The position numbers and the translations under genes are program-made. 64,000 bases of DNA, from positions 186,001 to 250,000 of the forward strand of contig JAWKUB010000009.1 of assembly GCA_041398745.1 (NCBI GenBank), given 5' to 3'. This DNA is from JACKHO01 sp041398745. GTDB lineage: Bacteria > Planctomycetota > Planctomycetia > Planctomycetales > Planctomycetaceae. Position 1 is the stretch's first letter, and each line of letters starts with the position of its first letter. Positions 37,897 through 45,800 of the stretch are shown here, piece after piece. The notes beneath the pieces were generated by a model. The model did not search any database, had not been told where the DNA came from, and was given only the letters and a program-made list of their open reading frames with translations.

Positions 37897-39411
37897 TTAC
37901 TTCAGTACAACAAAGGCACCGCTGTCACCGCGTCGGATGTAGAGGAGAATCCCTTTTTCGGAATTGGCCTTTTCGATGGCGCTGCCGAATTCCTCGAGCG
38001 AGTTCACTGGAGTCTGACCAACACGCTGGATGATGTCACCCGGCTGCAAGGCAGCTCGCGCGGCGGGACTGTTGTCTTTCACGCCCCGAACAACCACGCC
38101 CTGCGTGTCTTCCGGAATGCCGAGGTTCTCGGCGAGGTTGGGAGTGAGATTTGAAATCTCGAGTCCCAGCGATCCCACCTCTTTGCTGGAGGAGTACTTA
38201 TTACTTTCTTCCTTCTTCAGCCGCTGCAACGCTGGGGTGTAATCAGACGGCATGAGTTCGAGCGTGACGTCAACGAGCATCTCTTTACCGCCACGCTGAA
38301 CGGTGACCGGGTACGACTTCCCAGCCGGCGATTTTTCCACGATGTCCACCAGTTCGGACTGATCGGCAATGGCATCTTTGCCGAATTTCAAAATGACATC
38401 ACCCACCTGAATTCCAGCTTTGTCGGCTGGAGTATCTGGAAACAGTTTGTTCACCAGCGCTCCCGAGTTTCTTGCGATTCCCAGCGACTCCCGAATTTCT
38501 TCAGTGATCGGCTGAAGCTGGACGCCAAGGTAAGACCGTCGAACTTCACCGCTTTTGATGAGTTGATCGGCAACCCAGCGCACCATGTTGGAGGGAATGG
38601 CGAAGCCAATTCCGTCGTAGCCGCCGCTGCGTGAGGAAATTGCGGTGTTAATGCCGACGACGTTTCCGGCGAGATCGACGAGTGGACCGCCACTGTTACC
38701 GGGGTTGATGGCTGCGTCAGTCTGAATGTAGTCCTCACGCTCATTAATGCCCGGTCCCCGACCACGAGCAGACACAATTCCGGCTGTCACCGTCGTTCCG
38801 ACATTGAATGGGTTTCCGAGTGCCAGCACCCAGTCACCGACTTGAGTTCCATCGCTATCAGCCAGTGCAAGGGACGGAAGTGGCTCGCCAGCACTAATGC
38901 GAACAATGGCGACATCAGACCGGGGGTCGTAATTCCAGGATTCTGCAACAATTTCACGACCGTCTGAAAGTGTGACGGTGACGCGGTCAGCTCCTTCGAC
39001 GACGTGGCTGTTGGTGAGCACAATCCCACTAGGGTCGACAATCACACCCGAACCCGTCCCCTGTCGCGGCGGAACGTACCGCTCTCCCCCTTCGCCGAAC
39101 ATGTCGCCGAAGCGGGGATCGTTTCCAAACAGCTCCTCCAGGAACTGTTGTTGCTGAGGCGACATTTGCCGATTGCCACCCTTCATTTCGACACGATGCG
39201 ATTCTGTTTCCGAGGTAATCGAAACAACAGCTGGCAGTGCGTGCTCCGAAACCGTCCGAAATGCCAGCGACAAGTCGCTCGGCGTGTGCAGTGGTGCGGC
39301 CACAAGCTTTGTAGCATTCTGAGGTTGTGACAATGCTACTGCTGCCACCCCCAAAGTAATTCCAGTAGCCAGAGTTAAGAGCAATCCAATTCCCCGAGAC
39401 CAGGACTTCAT
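37897..39411 (-). CDS. DegP/DegQ-type serine endoprotease (Do family)
   Basis: From ATG 39411, with a strong GGGGAGG site upstream, the product has 504 residues; the longest frame would add 44. A signal anchor is followed by a trypsin-like domain with His136 (LTNSHVVEG), Asp166 (PRSDVAIVRI) and Ser240 (NPGNSGGPLVD), then two PDZ domains (PADKAGIQVGDVILKFG and SPAARAALQPGDIIQRVG). This layout, including the Q-linker rich in Gln and Met, is that of DegP/DegQ periplasmic quality-control proteases. It ends at a good terminator. Confidence 0.95.
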   Translation of the reverse strand: MKSWSRGIGLLLTLATGITLGVAAVALSQPQNATKLVAAPLHTPSDLSLAFRTVSEHALPAVVSITSETESHRVEMKGGNRQMSPQQQQFLEELFGNDPRFGDMFGEGGERYVPPRQGTGSGVIVDPSGIVLTNSHVVEGADRVTVTLSDGREIVAESWNYDPRSDVAIVRISAGEPLPSLALADSDGTQVGDWVLALGNPFNVGTTVTAGIVSARGRGPGINEREDYIQTDAAINPGNSGGPLVDLAGNVVGINTAISSRSGGYDGIGFAIPSNMVRWVADQLIKSGEVRRSYLGVQLQPITEEIRESLGIARNSGALVNKLFPDTPADKAGIQVGDVILKFGKDAIADQSELVDIVEKSPAGKSYPVTVQRGGKEMLVDVTLELMPSDYTPALQRLKKEESNKYSSSKEVGSLGLEISNLTPNLAENLGIPEDTQGVVVRGVKDNSPAARAALQPGDIIQRVGQTPVNSLEEFGSAIEKANSEKGILLYIRRGDSGAFVVLK

Positions 39412-39785
39412 GGTGAAACCTCCCCTGTTTGGACTTGAGCAGAAAACTGTTCTCCCGCCGATTTGGCGAAATTCGGCCCAATTAAGTAGTTGCCGAGCAA
39501 CCTGCATGCCGGACAAAAAAATCTCGGCGGGGAAACAATTCAAGTCGGGCTGATTTGAGATTCAGTTTCAATTGCGCACTTTCGTCGAAGGGAGACTGTG
39601 ATCATCTTGACACCTTCTTTTTTCCGATCTAAAAACAGGATGAATTGAGTGAAGCTGCAAGCTTCAAATCCTTGTCCCTTGTGCCATTTCGTCGAATCGA
39701 AGCGGAGAAACTCAGTTCGATCGGTCGATTCGAAAGTGGAGCGGACTTACCTGCTCGCTGTCTGAGATTTTAAAGGATCGTCAAG
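39412..39785. other. Intergenic region between degP and ferredoxin genes
   Basis: About 375 bases between divergent genes. Apart from a sigma70-type promoter (39607) no gene or repeat was recognised. Confidence 0.5.
39607..39635 (+). promoter_or_regulatory. Predicted promoter of the ferredoxin gene
   Basis: TTGACA at 39607-39612 (perfect -35) and TAAAAA at 39630-39635 with 17 bases between. A start near 39642 would leave a leader of about 144 bases. Confidence 0.45.
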
Positions 39786-40067
39786 ATGACACATATTGTT
39801 GCCGAACCGTGTTTCAACTGTAAGTACACCGACTGCGTTGTGGTGTGCCCGGTCGAATGTTTCTACGAAGCCGAATCGATGCTCTACATTCATCCCGATG
39901 AATGCATCGATTGCGAAGCCTGTGTTCCGGAATGTCCCGTCGCTGCGATTTTCAGCGAAGACAACCTCCCGGAAGAATGGGCCGGCTACAAAGAACTAAA
40001 CGCCGAGCTGGCACCAAACTGCCCATCGATTACCGAGCGCAAAGACCCCATGGGTCCTCCTGTTTAA
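39786..40067 (+). CDS. fdxA: 7Fe ferredoxin ([3Fe-4S][4Fe-4S])
   Basis: A 93-residue ferredoxin of the FdxA/Azotobacter FdI type. Expected ligands are Cys9, Cys17 and Cys50 for the 3Fe cluster and Cys21, Cys40, Cys43 and Cys46 for the 4Fe cluster; Cys12 and Cys25 are the extra cysteines also found in FdI. The typical text CKYTDCVVVCPVECFYE and IHPDECIDCEACVPECPV is present. It carries single electrons in the cytoplasm. It stands alone upstream of glnD and has its own likely promoter. Confidence 0.96.
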   Translation: MTHIVAEPCFNCKYTDCVVVCPVECFYEAESMLYIHPDECIDCEACVPECPVAAIFSEDNLPEEWAGYKELNAELAPNCPSITERKDPMGPPV

Positions 40068-40199
40068 TTACGGGACGGTCGTTAATTCGAAAATGAAAAT
40101 GTCGAGGAGCGGTTGAGTCATTCGCCGCTCCTTATTCATGCGCTCACGAGAACGTCCGCGCGTTCTCATCCGATATTCAAGTTACGGAATCCTCTGCCG

Positions 40200-42884
40200 A
40201 TGCCAAGCCCATTCGAGGCACGTCGGGCAAGTGTCCAGGCACTTCGCGATCAATGCAGGACGTCATTGCAGGCCGGAATTCCCGGTTGCACTATTGCTGC
40301 AAACTATTGCACGCAAGTCGAAGATTTGTTGCGGGATTTCATCCTGGAGTCCGCGAAGACCTGGAAGGGAACCGATGTCGACGTCCTGAAAAAGGAAGGG
40401 GCGATCATTGCCGTCGGCGGAACGGGACGTGGGGAACTGGCCCCCTATTCCGACATCGACTTGCTTATTGTGCCCAGGGTTTCGGGCAGCGAGTTTGAAG
40501 AATTTGCAGCCCACTTTGTGCTTTATGCATCCGACGCGGGACTTAAGTTTGGTGCTTCCACACGCAATCCCGCCGAGGCCATGCAATTTGCACTAAAGGA
40601 TCCCCAAGCCGCTACGGCACTCGTGGAAGCGAGACCCTTCTGGGGTGATCCCAAAGTGACGGCAGCCGTCATCAAAAACTTCAAGTCGACCATCGTCGAT
40701 GCACGTCGTCGTCAGTTCATTGAAGACTGCCTCTCTGCCCGGCAAATTACCGACGACAACACCGTTCCCATGGCTCAGGAACTTCAGCCCGATGTGAAAT
40801 CATCCGTCGGTTGCCTGCGCGACCTGCACCTCATCCGCTGGATTGGCTACGCGCGCTACGGCGTCCCCGATATTGAATCACTCCGCTTGCGTGGCGCATT
40901 GACCAAGGAAGACGCGAGAAAAATCAACGACACATGGGAGTTCCTGACCCGCATTCGAATCGATTTACATTTGGCCGCCGGAAAGCCACAAGATCGTCTC
41001 ACTCGCGACGAGCAGCAACGCATTGCCACAGAACGCGGTATTGAAGGTACGGAATCGCAGCGGCCGGTCGAGCGGTTCATGCAGCAGTTCTTCTATCGCA
41101 GCATGGAACTCACGGAAATTACCAGGCGGTTCGCGGCGGTGCAGCGTCCTGTCTCGTTCTACGAAATGACTCGCAACCTATTGGTAGGACACAGCACAGA
41201 GGGTCTGTTTCACGTGGGCCCCGACCGCGTCAGCATTGCGCGAGGCAAGCAGGCTTTTGTGACTTCGAGCCTGGAAAACGTCCTGAAGCTGTTTCGGACA
41301 TCTGCACTCTACGGCGTGCCGCCCGAGGCAAAGGTACTTGAAGCCGTGAAACAGTCGGTCGCCGACATGGACCAGACGCTCACGCCGGCTGCCTGTCGTA
41401 TTTTCCTCGACATTATGCGATGCACCAAACCGCTGAGCATGGTGTTGCGGGCGATGGCGACGACGGGAGTACTCGACCTGATTATCCCCGACTACTCCCA
41501 CATTAGAAATCTGTTGCAGTTTAATCAGTACCATCACTTCACGGTGGATGAACACACGTTACGGGCCATCGAAACTGTGACTTCCTTCGAAGATGATGAC
41601 GGTCCCCTCGGAGCCGCTTACGCAGCGGTCCAGTCCAAAGAAGTGCTGCATTTGGCCGTTCTGCTGCACGACATTGGCAAAGGATTCGAGCGGGACCATA
41701 GCGAGCTGGGGGCGGAAATCGGAATTCGAATTTCCGAACGGCTCGGAATGCCGCGGCATCAGCGGGAGCAAATCGAACTCCTCGTGCTCAAACATCTCGT
41801 CATGGCCGACGTTGCCTGGCGACGCGACTTCACCGATGAAAAAGAACTCGTGGATTTCAGTCGCGATTGTGGATCGCCCGACACACTTCGCATGCTGTAC
41901 GTGCTGACGGCAGCCGACGTTACCTCCGTTGGACCGGGAACGTGGACAAGCTGGAAAGGGAATCTACTCGCCGAACTGTGTGATCGGTCCATGATCATCC
42001 TGAGTGGCAAGCGTTACTCTTACGCTGAATCTGAACGAGTGAAAGAGGCGAAACAACGCGTGTCCGAAGATTTGCGCCGTCAGCCCAAAGTTATTGGGTC
42101 GGATTCTCAAGAATTCGACATCCCACTCGACCCCGCCTGGATCGACCATCAACTCGAAGGCTGCAGTGCGTATTACCTCACCTGCACGCCGCCGAAGCAA
42201 ATTGCCGCTGACCTGCGCTGCATTGCAGCCCTTGATGAAAAGACCGTCACGGTGGTGGCCGACTGGGACGAAACAACGTCGACCATGGAATATCGTGTCA
42301 TTACGCGAAACCCTGAAGCGTCCGACGGAAGCTTTCACCGAATGGTGGGTGTGCTGACGGCGAAACGCCACAGCATTCTTTCCGCAGACATCAACACCAC
42401 GCGCGGGGGAGTCGTGGTGGACAGCTATCGTGTCCGCGATGACGACTACACGGGGGAACCGCCCGAAGAACGCATAGAAGATGTCGCCAAAGCACTCCGC
42501 TCCATTCTGAGTGGTAAACAGACCATTCACGAATTGTTCCAACGCGGTAGACGTTTTGGTTCAATCTGCAAACTCGACTGGTCGGAGCTGAAAACGCGGG
42601 TGCGTGTGGACAACGAATCGTCAGACAGTCGGACCGTTGTGGATGTCTTCTCCGCTGACCGCCCCGGCCTGTTGTACGTCATTGCCCGGACGCTTTATGA
42701 GTTGGGGCTGTCCGTCGATTTGGCGAAGATTTCCACCCACTTCGACCAGGTCATCGACGTCTTCTACGTGCAGGAACGGGCGACCGGTCAAAAGGTCAAC
42801 GCCGAAGGCCGACTCACCGAAATCCGAGAGCGTTTGCAAACGGTCCTGACCGAATTCGAACAAGATCCCAACTTCGAGTTCTAG
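40200..42884 (+). CDS. glnD: Bifunctional uridylyltransferase/uridylyl-removing enzyme GlnD
   Basis: About 894 residues. The nucleotidyltransferase domain carries GGTGRGELAPYSDIDLLIV, followed by the GlnD helical linker (VGCLRDLHLIRWIGYARYG), the HD phosphohydrolase domain (LAVLLHDIGKGFERDHSELG) and two ACT domains at the C-terminus (FHRMVGVLTAKRHSILSADI; ADRPGLLYVIARTLYELG). It senses glutamine and uridylylates or deuridylylates PII. ATG 40200 is used; a TTG at 40113 with GAGGAG only three bases upstream would add 29 residues and is the alternative. Copies E and F of the palindrome lie just downstream. Confidence 0.95.
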   Translation: MPSPFEARRASVQALRDQCRTSLQAGIPGCTIAANYCTQVEDLLRDFILESAKTWKGTDVDVLKKEGAIIAVGGTGRGELAPYSDIDLLIVPRVSGSEFEEFAAHFVLYASDAGLKFGASTRNPAEAMQFALKDPQAATALVEARPFWGDPKVTAAVIKNFKSTIVDARRRQFIEDCLSARQITDDNTVPMAQELQPDVKSSVGCLRDLHLIRWIGYARYGVPDIESLRLRGALTKEDARKINDTWEFLTRIRIDLHLAAGKPQDRLTRDEQQRIATERGIEGTESQRPVERFMQQFFYRSMELTEITRRFAAVQRPVSFYEMTRNLLVGHSTEGLFHVGPDRVSIARGKQAFVTSSLENVLKLFRTSALYGVPPEAKVLEAVKQSVADMDQTLTPAACRIFLDIMRCTKPLSMVLRAMATTGVLDLIIPDYSHIRNLLQFNQYHHFTVDEHTLRAIETVTSFEDDDGPLGAAYAAVQSKEVLHLAVLLHDIGKGFERDHSELGAEIGIRISERLGMPRHQREQIELLVLKHLVMADVAWRRDFTDEKELVDFSRDCGSPDTLRMLYVLTAADVTSVGPGTWTSWKGNLLAELCDRSMIILSGKRYSYAESERVKEAKQRVSEDLRRQPKVIGSDSQEFDIPLDPAWIDHQLEGCSAYYLTCTPPKQIAADLRCIAALDEKTVTVVADWDETTSTMEYRVITRNPEASDGSFHRMVGVLTAKRHSILSADINTTRGGVVVDSYRVRDDDYTGEPPEERIEDVAKALRSILSGKQTIHELFQRGRRFGSICKLDWSELKTRVRVDNESSDSRTVVDVFSADRPGLLYVIARTLYELGLSVDLAKISTHFDQVIDVFYVQERATGQKVNAEGRLTEIRERLQTVLTEFEQDPNFEF

Positions 42885-42901
42885 CGGCAATTCAATCCCC
42901 T

Positions 42902-42925
42902 GTGGCACGGAAATTCCTGTCTGCG
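42902..42925 (+). repeat. Palindromic RAYT-type repeat, copy E (diverged)
   Basis: GTGG plus CACGGAAA-TTCC-TGTCTGCG. Two changes in the left arm and one in the right weaken the stem. It follows glnD by 18 bases. Confidence 0.6.
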
Positions 42926-43076
42926 CTTTCACAGAACGTAAATCAGGGTCCGTGAAGTTCGGAAACTGTCTCCAACAATTCCGGCCCGCTCACCCATATT
43001 CAGGCACTCCTGTCGCATTTCTCAAAAGTATCTGTTACCAATCGTTTTTCGGACGTATTGATGAAACGGTGAACCG

Positions 43077-43101
43077 GGTAGCACAGACATTGCTGTCGGT
43101 G
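43077..43101 (+). repeat. Palindromic RAYT-type repeat, copy F
   Basis: GGTAG plus CACAGACA-TTGC-TGTCGGTG. The four bases ahead of the hairpin are GTAG here, as in enterobacterial REPs, instead of GTGG. The right arm has one change. Located upstream of the second moxR gene. Confidence 0.65.
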
Positions 43102-43174
43102 TTTACACTGTTTATTCACAACTACGAAGTCGCTCATTCAACGAGTGAACGACGCACTCAATAGAAACTGATTC

Positions 43175-44191
43175 ATGGCAGACAAACGCGACTTCGACGA
43201 ATTCCTCGACAAGTTTCGTAAGCACCGGGAACTCATGACCGATGAACTCCACAAGGTCATTGTGGGGCAAGATGCGGTCATTGAACAAATTCTCTCAGCC
43301 ATTTTCACCGGCGGTCACTGCCTGCTGGTCGGTGTTCCCGGTCTGGCAAAAACGCTGGTCGTCAGCACCATTGCGAAAATCCTGGATGTAGAGTTCAAAC
43401 GCATCCAGTTCACGCCCGACCTCATGCCCTCCGACATTACCGGCACCAACGTGCTCGAAGAGTCCGATGAAGGACGCCGCGAATTCCGGTTCGTAAAAGG
43501 CCCCGTGTTTACGAACATTCTGCTGGCGGACGAAATCAACCGGACGCCACCCAAAACGCAGGCCGCACTGCTGCAGGCCATGCAGGAGCGGGAAGTCACT
43601 GTCGGTCAGGAAACGTATGATTTGCCGGACCCGTTCTTCGTCATTGCCACCCAAAACCCCATCGAGCAGGAGGGAACATATCCCCTCCCCGAAGCGCAGC
43701 TCGACCGTTTCATGTTCAATATTAAGGTCGATTACCCCACGCTCGACGAAGAAGAAAAAATCCTGCAGACGACTACCTCAGGCAACAAGGCCGATGTCCG
43801 CAAAGTCCTCTCGGCCAAGGCCATTCAGTACCTGCAGAAGCAAATTAATCAGGTCGAAGTGACCCCGCTGGTCATTTCCTACGCCACGAGAATTGTCCGC
43901 GCGACCCGTCCGTCCGATGGTTCCGCCCCGGACTTTGTGAAGCAACTTGTCGACTGGGGAGCCGGTCCCCGCGCCGGGCAATACCTCATTATGGGAGCCC
44001 GGTCCATTGCCGCCATGGACGGCCGCCCCGTCGTCAGCTTCGACGACATCCGCCGCGTCGCCATCCCGGTTCTCCGGCACCGCATCGCCGCAAACTTCCA
44101 GGCCCAGGCCGAAGGCTACGACAGCGACAGCATCGTGAAACGCCTGGTCGAAGAAGTGCCAGAACCGTCCGTGCCTAAGTATCAACGGTAA
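43175..44191 (+). CDS. MoxR-family AAA+ ATPase
   Basis: A 338-residue MoxR protein with Walker A GVPGLAKT, RIQFTPDLMPSDITGTN, Walker B ILLADEINR, ATQNPIEQEGTYPLPEAQLDRF and the C-terminal lid (FVKQLVDWGAGPRAGQYLI). It is clearly paralogous to the 3038 MoxR. The usual partner genes (DUF58, VWA) do not follow; instead a SUKH-domain protein starts 26 bases downstream. Probable role: ATP-driven assembly or activation of an unidentified partner. ATG at 43175. Confidence 0.95.
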   Translation: MADKRDFDEFLDKFRKHRELMTDELHKVIVGQDAVIEQILSAIFTGGHCLLVGVPGLAKTLVVSTIAKILDVEFKRIQFTPDLMPSDITGTNVLEESDEGRREFRFVKGPVFTNILLADEINRTPPKTQAALLQAMQEREVTVGQETYDLPDPFFVIATQNPIEQEGTYPLPEAQLDRFMFNIKVDYPTLDEEEKILQTTTSGNKADVRKVLSAKAIQYLQKQINQVEVTPLVISYATRIVRATRPSDGSAPDFVKQLVDWGAGPRAGQYLIMGARSIAAMDGRPVVSFDDIRRVAIPVLRHRIAANFQAQAEGYDSDSIVKRLVEEVPEPSVPKYQR

Positions 44192-44217
44192 GGGAAGCCA
44201 TTCAGAAGGAGGAGCCT

Positions 44218-45072
44218 ATGTTTTCTTGGCTCTTTGATCGATGGTCGCAAACGAAAGCATTCACGCCCGAAGAGCTAACTGTTCTACGAATCCTTCTCCC
44301 GACAGATTCGAAATCAGCAGACTTGCTGTTCAATCAGGCGAAGCACGCACCGGTCGTGCAGCGACGCGTTACCAATCATGGTTATGAATGTTCAATTCCA
44401 TACGTAATGGGAGATACATTTCTGATCGAGGCCGATTCGAGGATAGATTCTCCTGAGATCCACCTGCCTACAGAGGCTGGTGACACGTTGATATTTCAAA
44501 CGTCAATTCTTCCAGGCGGGTTTCTCAGCGGCCTTTCGGTGAAACGAGCCGATGGGCGACCTTGGCGACAAGGAGAGTGGCTTCAGATTTGCCACCAGCA
44601 GTCGCTACGCGTTTCGCCAGGTTGGATCCCACTTCAATTATCAAAAGATGAGATCCGGAGTGCATGGAGCGAATTGCGACTTTGGTGCGGGGCATCGATT
44701 AGCCCGAAGCAAAACAGAATACGCTCACTGTTTCGGCCTGCAGCGAGAGCTTCGGCCGAATTAATCCGACAATGTGAATCTCGGTTGGATGTCGCCTTCC
44801 CGGATGAATACCAGGAGTTTGTCCAAATCACGAACGGATTTCAGCTTGAAGATCAATGTGTTCTGGGACTTGCTGACGTCGAATTCTTCGACGGGAACCG
44901 TGATTGGTTGGTGATCAGTCCATATCTCGACGAAACAATCGTTGCAATGGACTGTCGGCGCGACAGTCCGCCAAACACCTGCTGGAGAATTGCGGGCGAT
45001 GGTCCAACAAAGCCACTGGGCACACTCAAGCAGCATGTTTGCACGTTGCTTGAAGGAGAGGTTCAGACGTAA
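44218..45072 (+). CDS. Protein with C-terminal SMI1/KNR4 (SUKH) domain
   Basis: A 284-residue protein with a very strong ribosome-binding site (AAGGAGGAG). Residues 180-275 look like a SUKH domain: IRQCESRLDVAFPDEYQEFV, ITNGFQLED, VEFFDGNRDWLVISPY and the closing PPNTCWRIAGDG. The first 160 residues are an unassigned alpha/beta domain. SUKH proteins include immunity proteins against polymorphic toxins, but also housekeeping regulators; there is no toxin gene nearby. Translation is probably coupled to the MoxR gene. It is followed by repeat copy G. Confidence 0.75.
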   Translation: MFSWLFDRWSQTKAFTPEELTVLRILLPTDSKSADLLFNQAKHAPVVQRRVTNHGYECSIPYVMGDTFLIEADSRIDSPEIHLPTEAGDTLIFQTSILPGGFLSGLSVKRADGRPWRQGEWLQICHQQSLRVSPGWIPLQLSKDEIRSAWSELRLWCGASISPKQNRIRSLFRPAARASAELIRQCESRLDVAFPDEYQEFVQITNGFQLEDQCVLGLADVEFFDGNRDWLVISPYLDETIVAMDCRRDSPPNTCWRIAGDGPTKPLGTLKQHVCTLLEGEVQT

Positions 45073-45115
45073 GCATCGGTTAGGGAATCTTCAATGTGAG
45101 TTGAAAACTGACTCA

Positions 45116-45140
45116 CTCAGACAGGAATGTCTGAGCCACC
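45116..45140 (-). repeat. Palindromic RAYT-type repeat, copy G (compensated arms)
   Basis: Read on the minus strand: GGTGG plus CTCAGACA-TTCC-TGTCTGAG. Both arms carry a change at the same paired position relative to the consensus (A to T on one side, T to A on the other), so the stem stays perfect. Confidence 0.8.
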
Positions 45141-45223
45141 AGTTTGCTACATTGGGCAAATCATGATTTGGAACCGCTGCCGCGTACGATAGGATTGACA
45201 TTCACTGACAGATTCAGAACACG

Positions 45224-45248
45224 GGTGGCACAGACATTCCTGTCTGTG
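45224..45248 (+). repeat. Palindromic RAYT-type repeat, copy H
   Basis: GGTGG plus the perfect hairpin CACAGACA-TTCC-TGTCTGTG, 23 bases before the RAYT start. Confidence 0.85.
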
Positions 45249-45271
45249 GATTTGCTGAGAGGGCTTGCGAA

Positions 45272-45724
45272 ATGGGTGAACCACATCTGCACAAAAGACG
45301 ACGTAATTTGCCCCATTGGACACTTGAAGGCTGCTGCTACTTCATCACGTTTCGAGTCGCTCAAGGTGAATTGACTCTTCCGGAACGGATGCTGGTCTTA
45401 GACCACATAAGAGATGGGGATGAGCAGTTTTACAGTCTCGCCGCCACTGTGGTCATGCCAGACCATGCGCATTTGCTGTTGCGTCCGAGGCCGAGTTTGA
45501 CACTCTCCCGCATTTTGAAAGGCATCAAAGGTGTCTCAGCCCGGATGGTGAATCGGGCAAGGGGCAAACGTGGCAGCCTCTGGCAGGATGAATCCTGGGA
45601 CCGCATTGTGCGTGACGTTGCGGAGTTCGAGGAGAAGTACCAGTACATCGCCAACAATCCGGTCAGTGCAGGTCTGGTCAAACATCTTGATGACTATCCC
45701 GCCGTTTATCTCGCATCACTCTGA
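45272..45724 (+). CDS. REP-associated tyrosine transposase (RAYT)
   Basis: A 150-residue Y1-type (Transposase_17) endonuclease. It has the metal-binding motif of two histidines (His65, His67) in VMPDHAHLLLRP, the hydrophobic first strand CCYFITFRVA, and the catalytic tyrosine region EEKYQYIANNPVSAG (Tyr125 or Tyr123). RAYTs are single-copy domesticated-like relatives of IS200/IS605 transposases that recognise REP palindromes. Here the gene is framed by copy H (23 bases before) and copy I (4 bases after, inverted), making a compact REP-RAYT-REP unit. It may mobilise or maintain the repeats at 34.7-45.8 kb. ATG at 45272. Confidence 0.93.
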   Translation: MGEPHLHKRRRNLPHWTLEGCCYFITFRVAQGELTLPERMLVLDHIRDGDEQFYSLAATVVMPDHAHLLLRPRPSLTLSRILKGIKGVSARMVNRARGKRGSLWQDESWDRIVRDVAEFEEKYQYIANNPVSAGLVKHLDDYPAVYLASL

Positions 45725-45728
45725 ATTT

Positions 45729-45753
45729 CACAGACAGGAATGTCTGTGCCACC
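45729..45753 (-). repeat. Palindromic RAYT-type repeat, copy I
   Basis: Read on the minus strand GGTGG plus CACAGACA-TTCC-TGTCTGTG. It is the exact inverse of copy H and starts four bases after the RAYT stop. Confidence 0.85.
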
Positions 45754-45800
45754 AGCTACTGCAGGGCTTGTCACCTATCCTGGTTCCTGACACCTACCTC

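Noticed and set aside
40113..40199. TTG start of glnD at 40113
   Set aside because: The site GAGGAG is only three bases from the TTG and the added residues do not look like GlnD; ATG 40200 was preferred, though not with certainty.
42995..43018. A further copy of the palindrome near 43000
   Set aside because: Only a partial match (CAGGCACTCCTGTCGC) without a stem; too weak to count.
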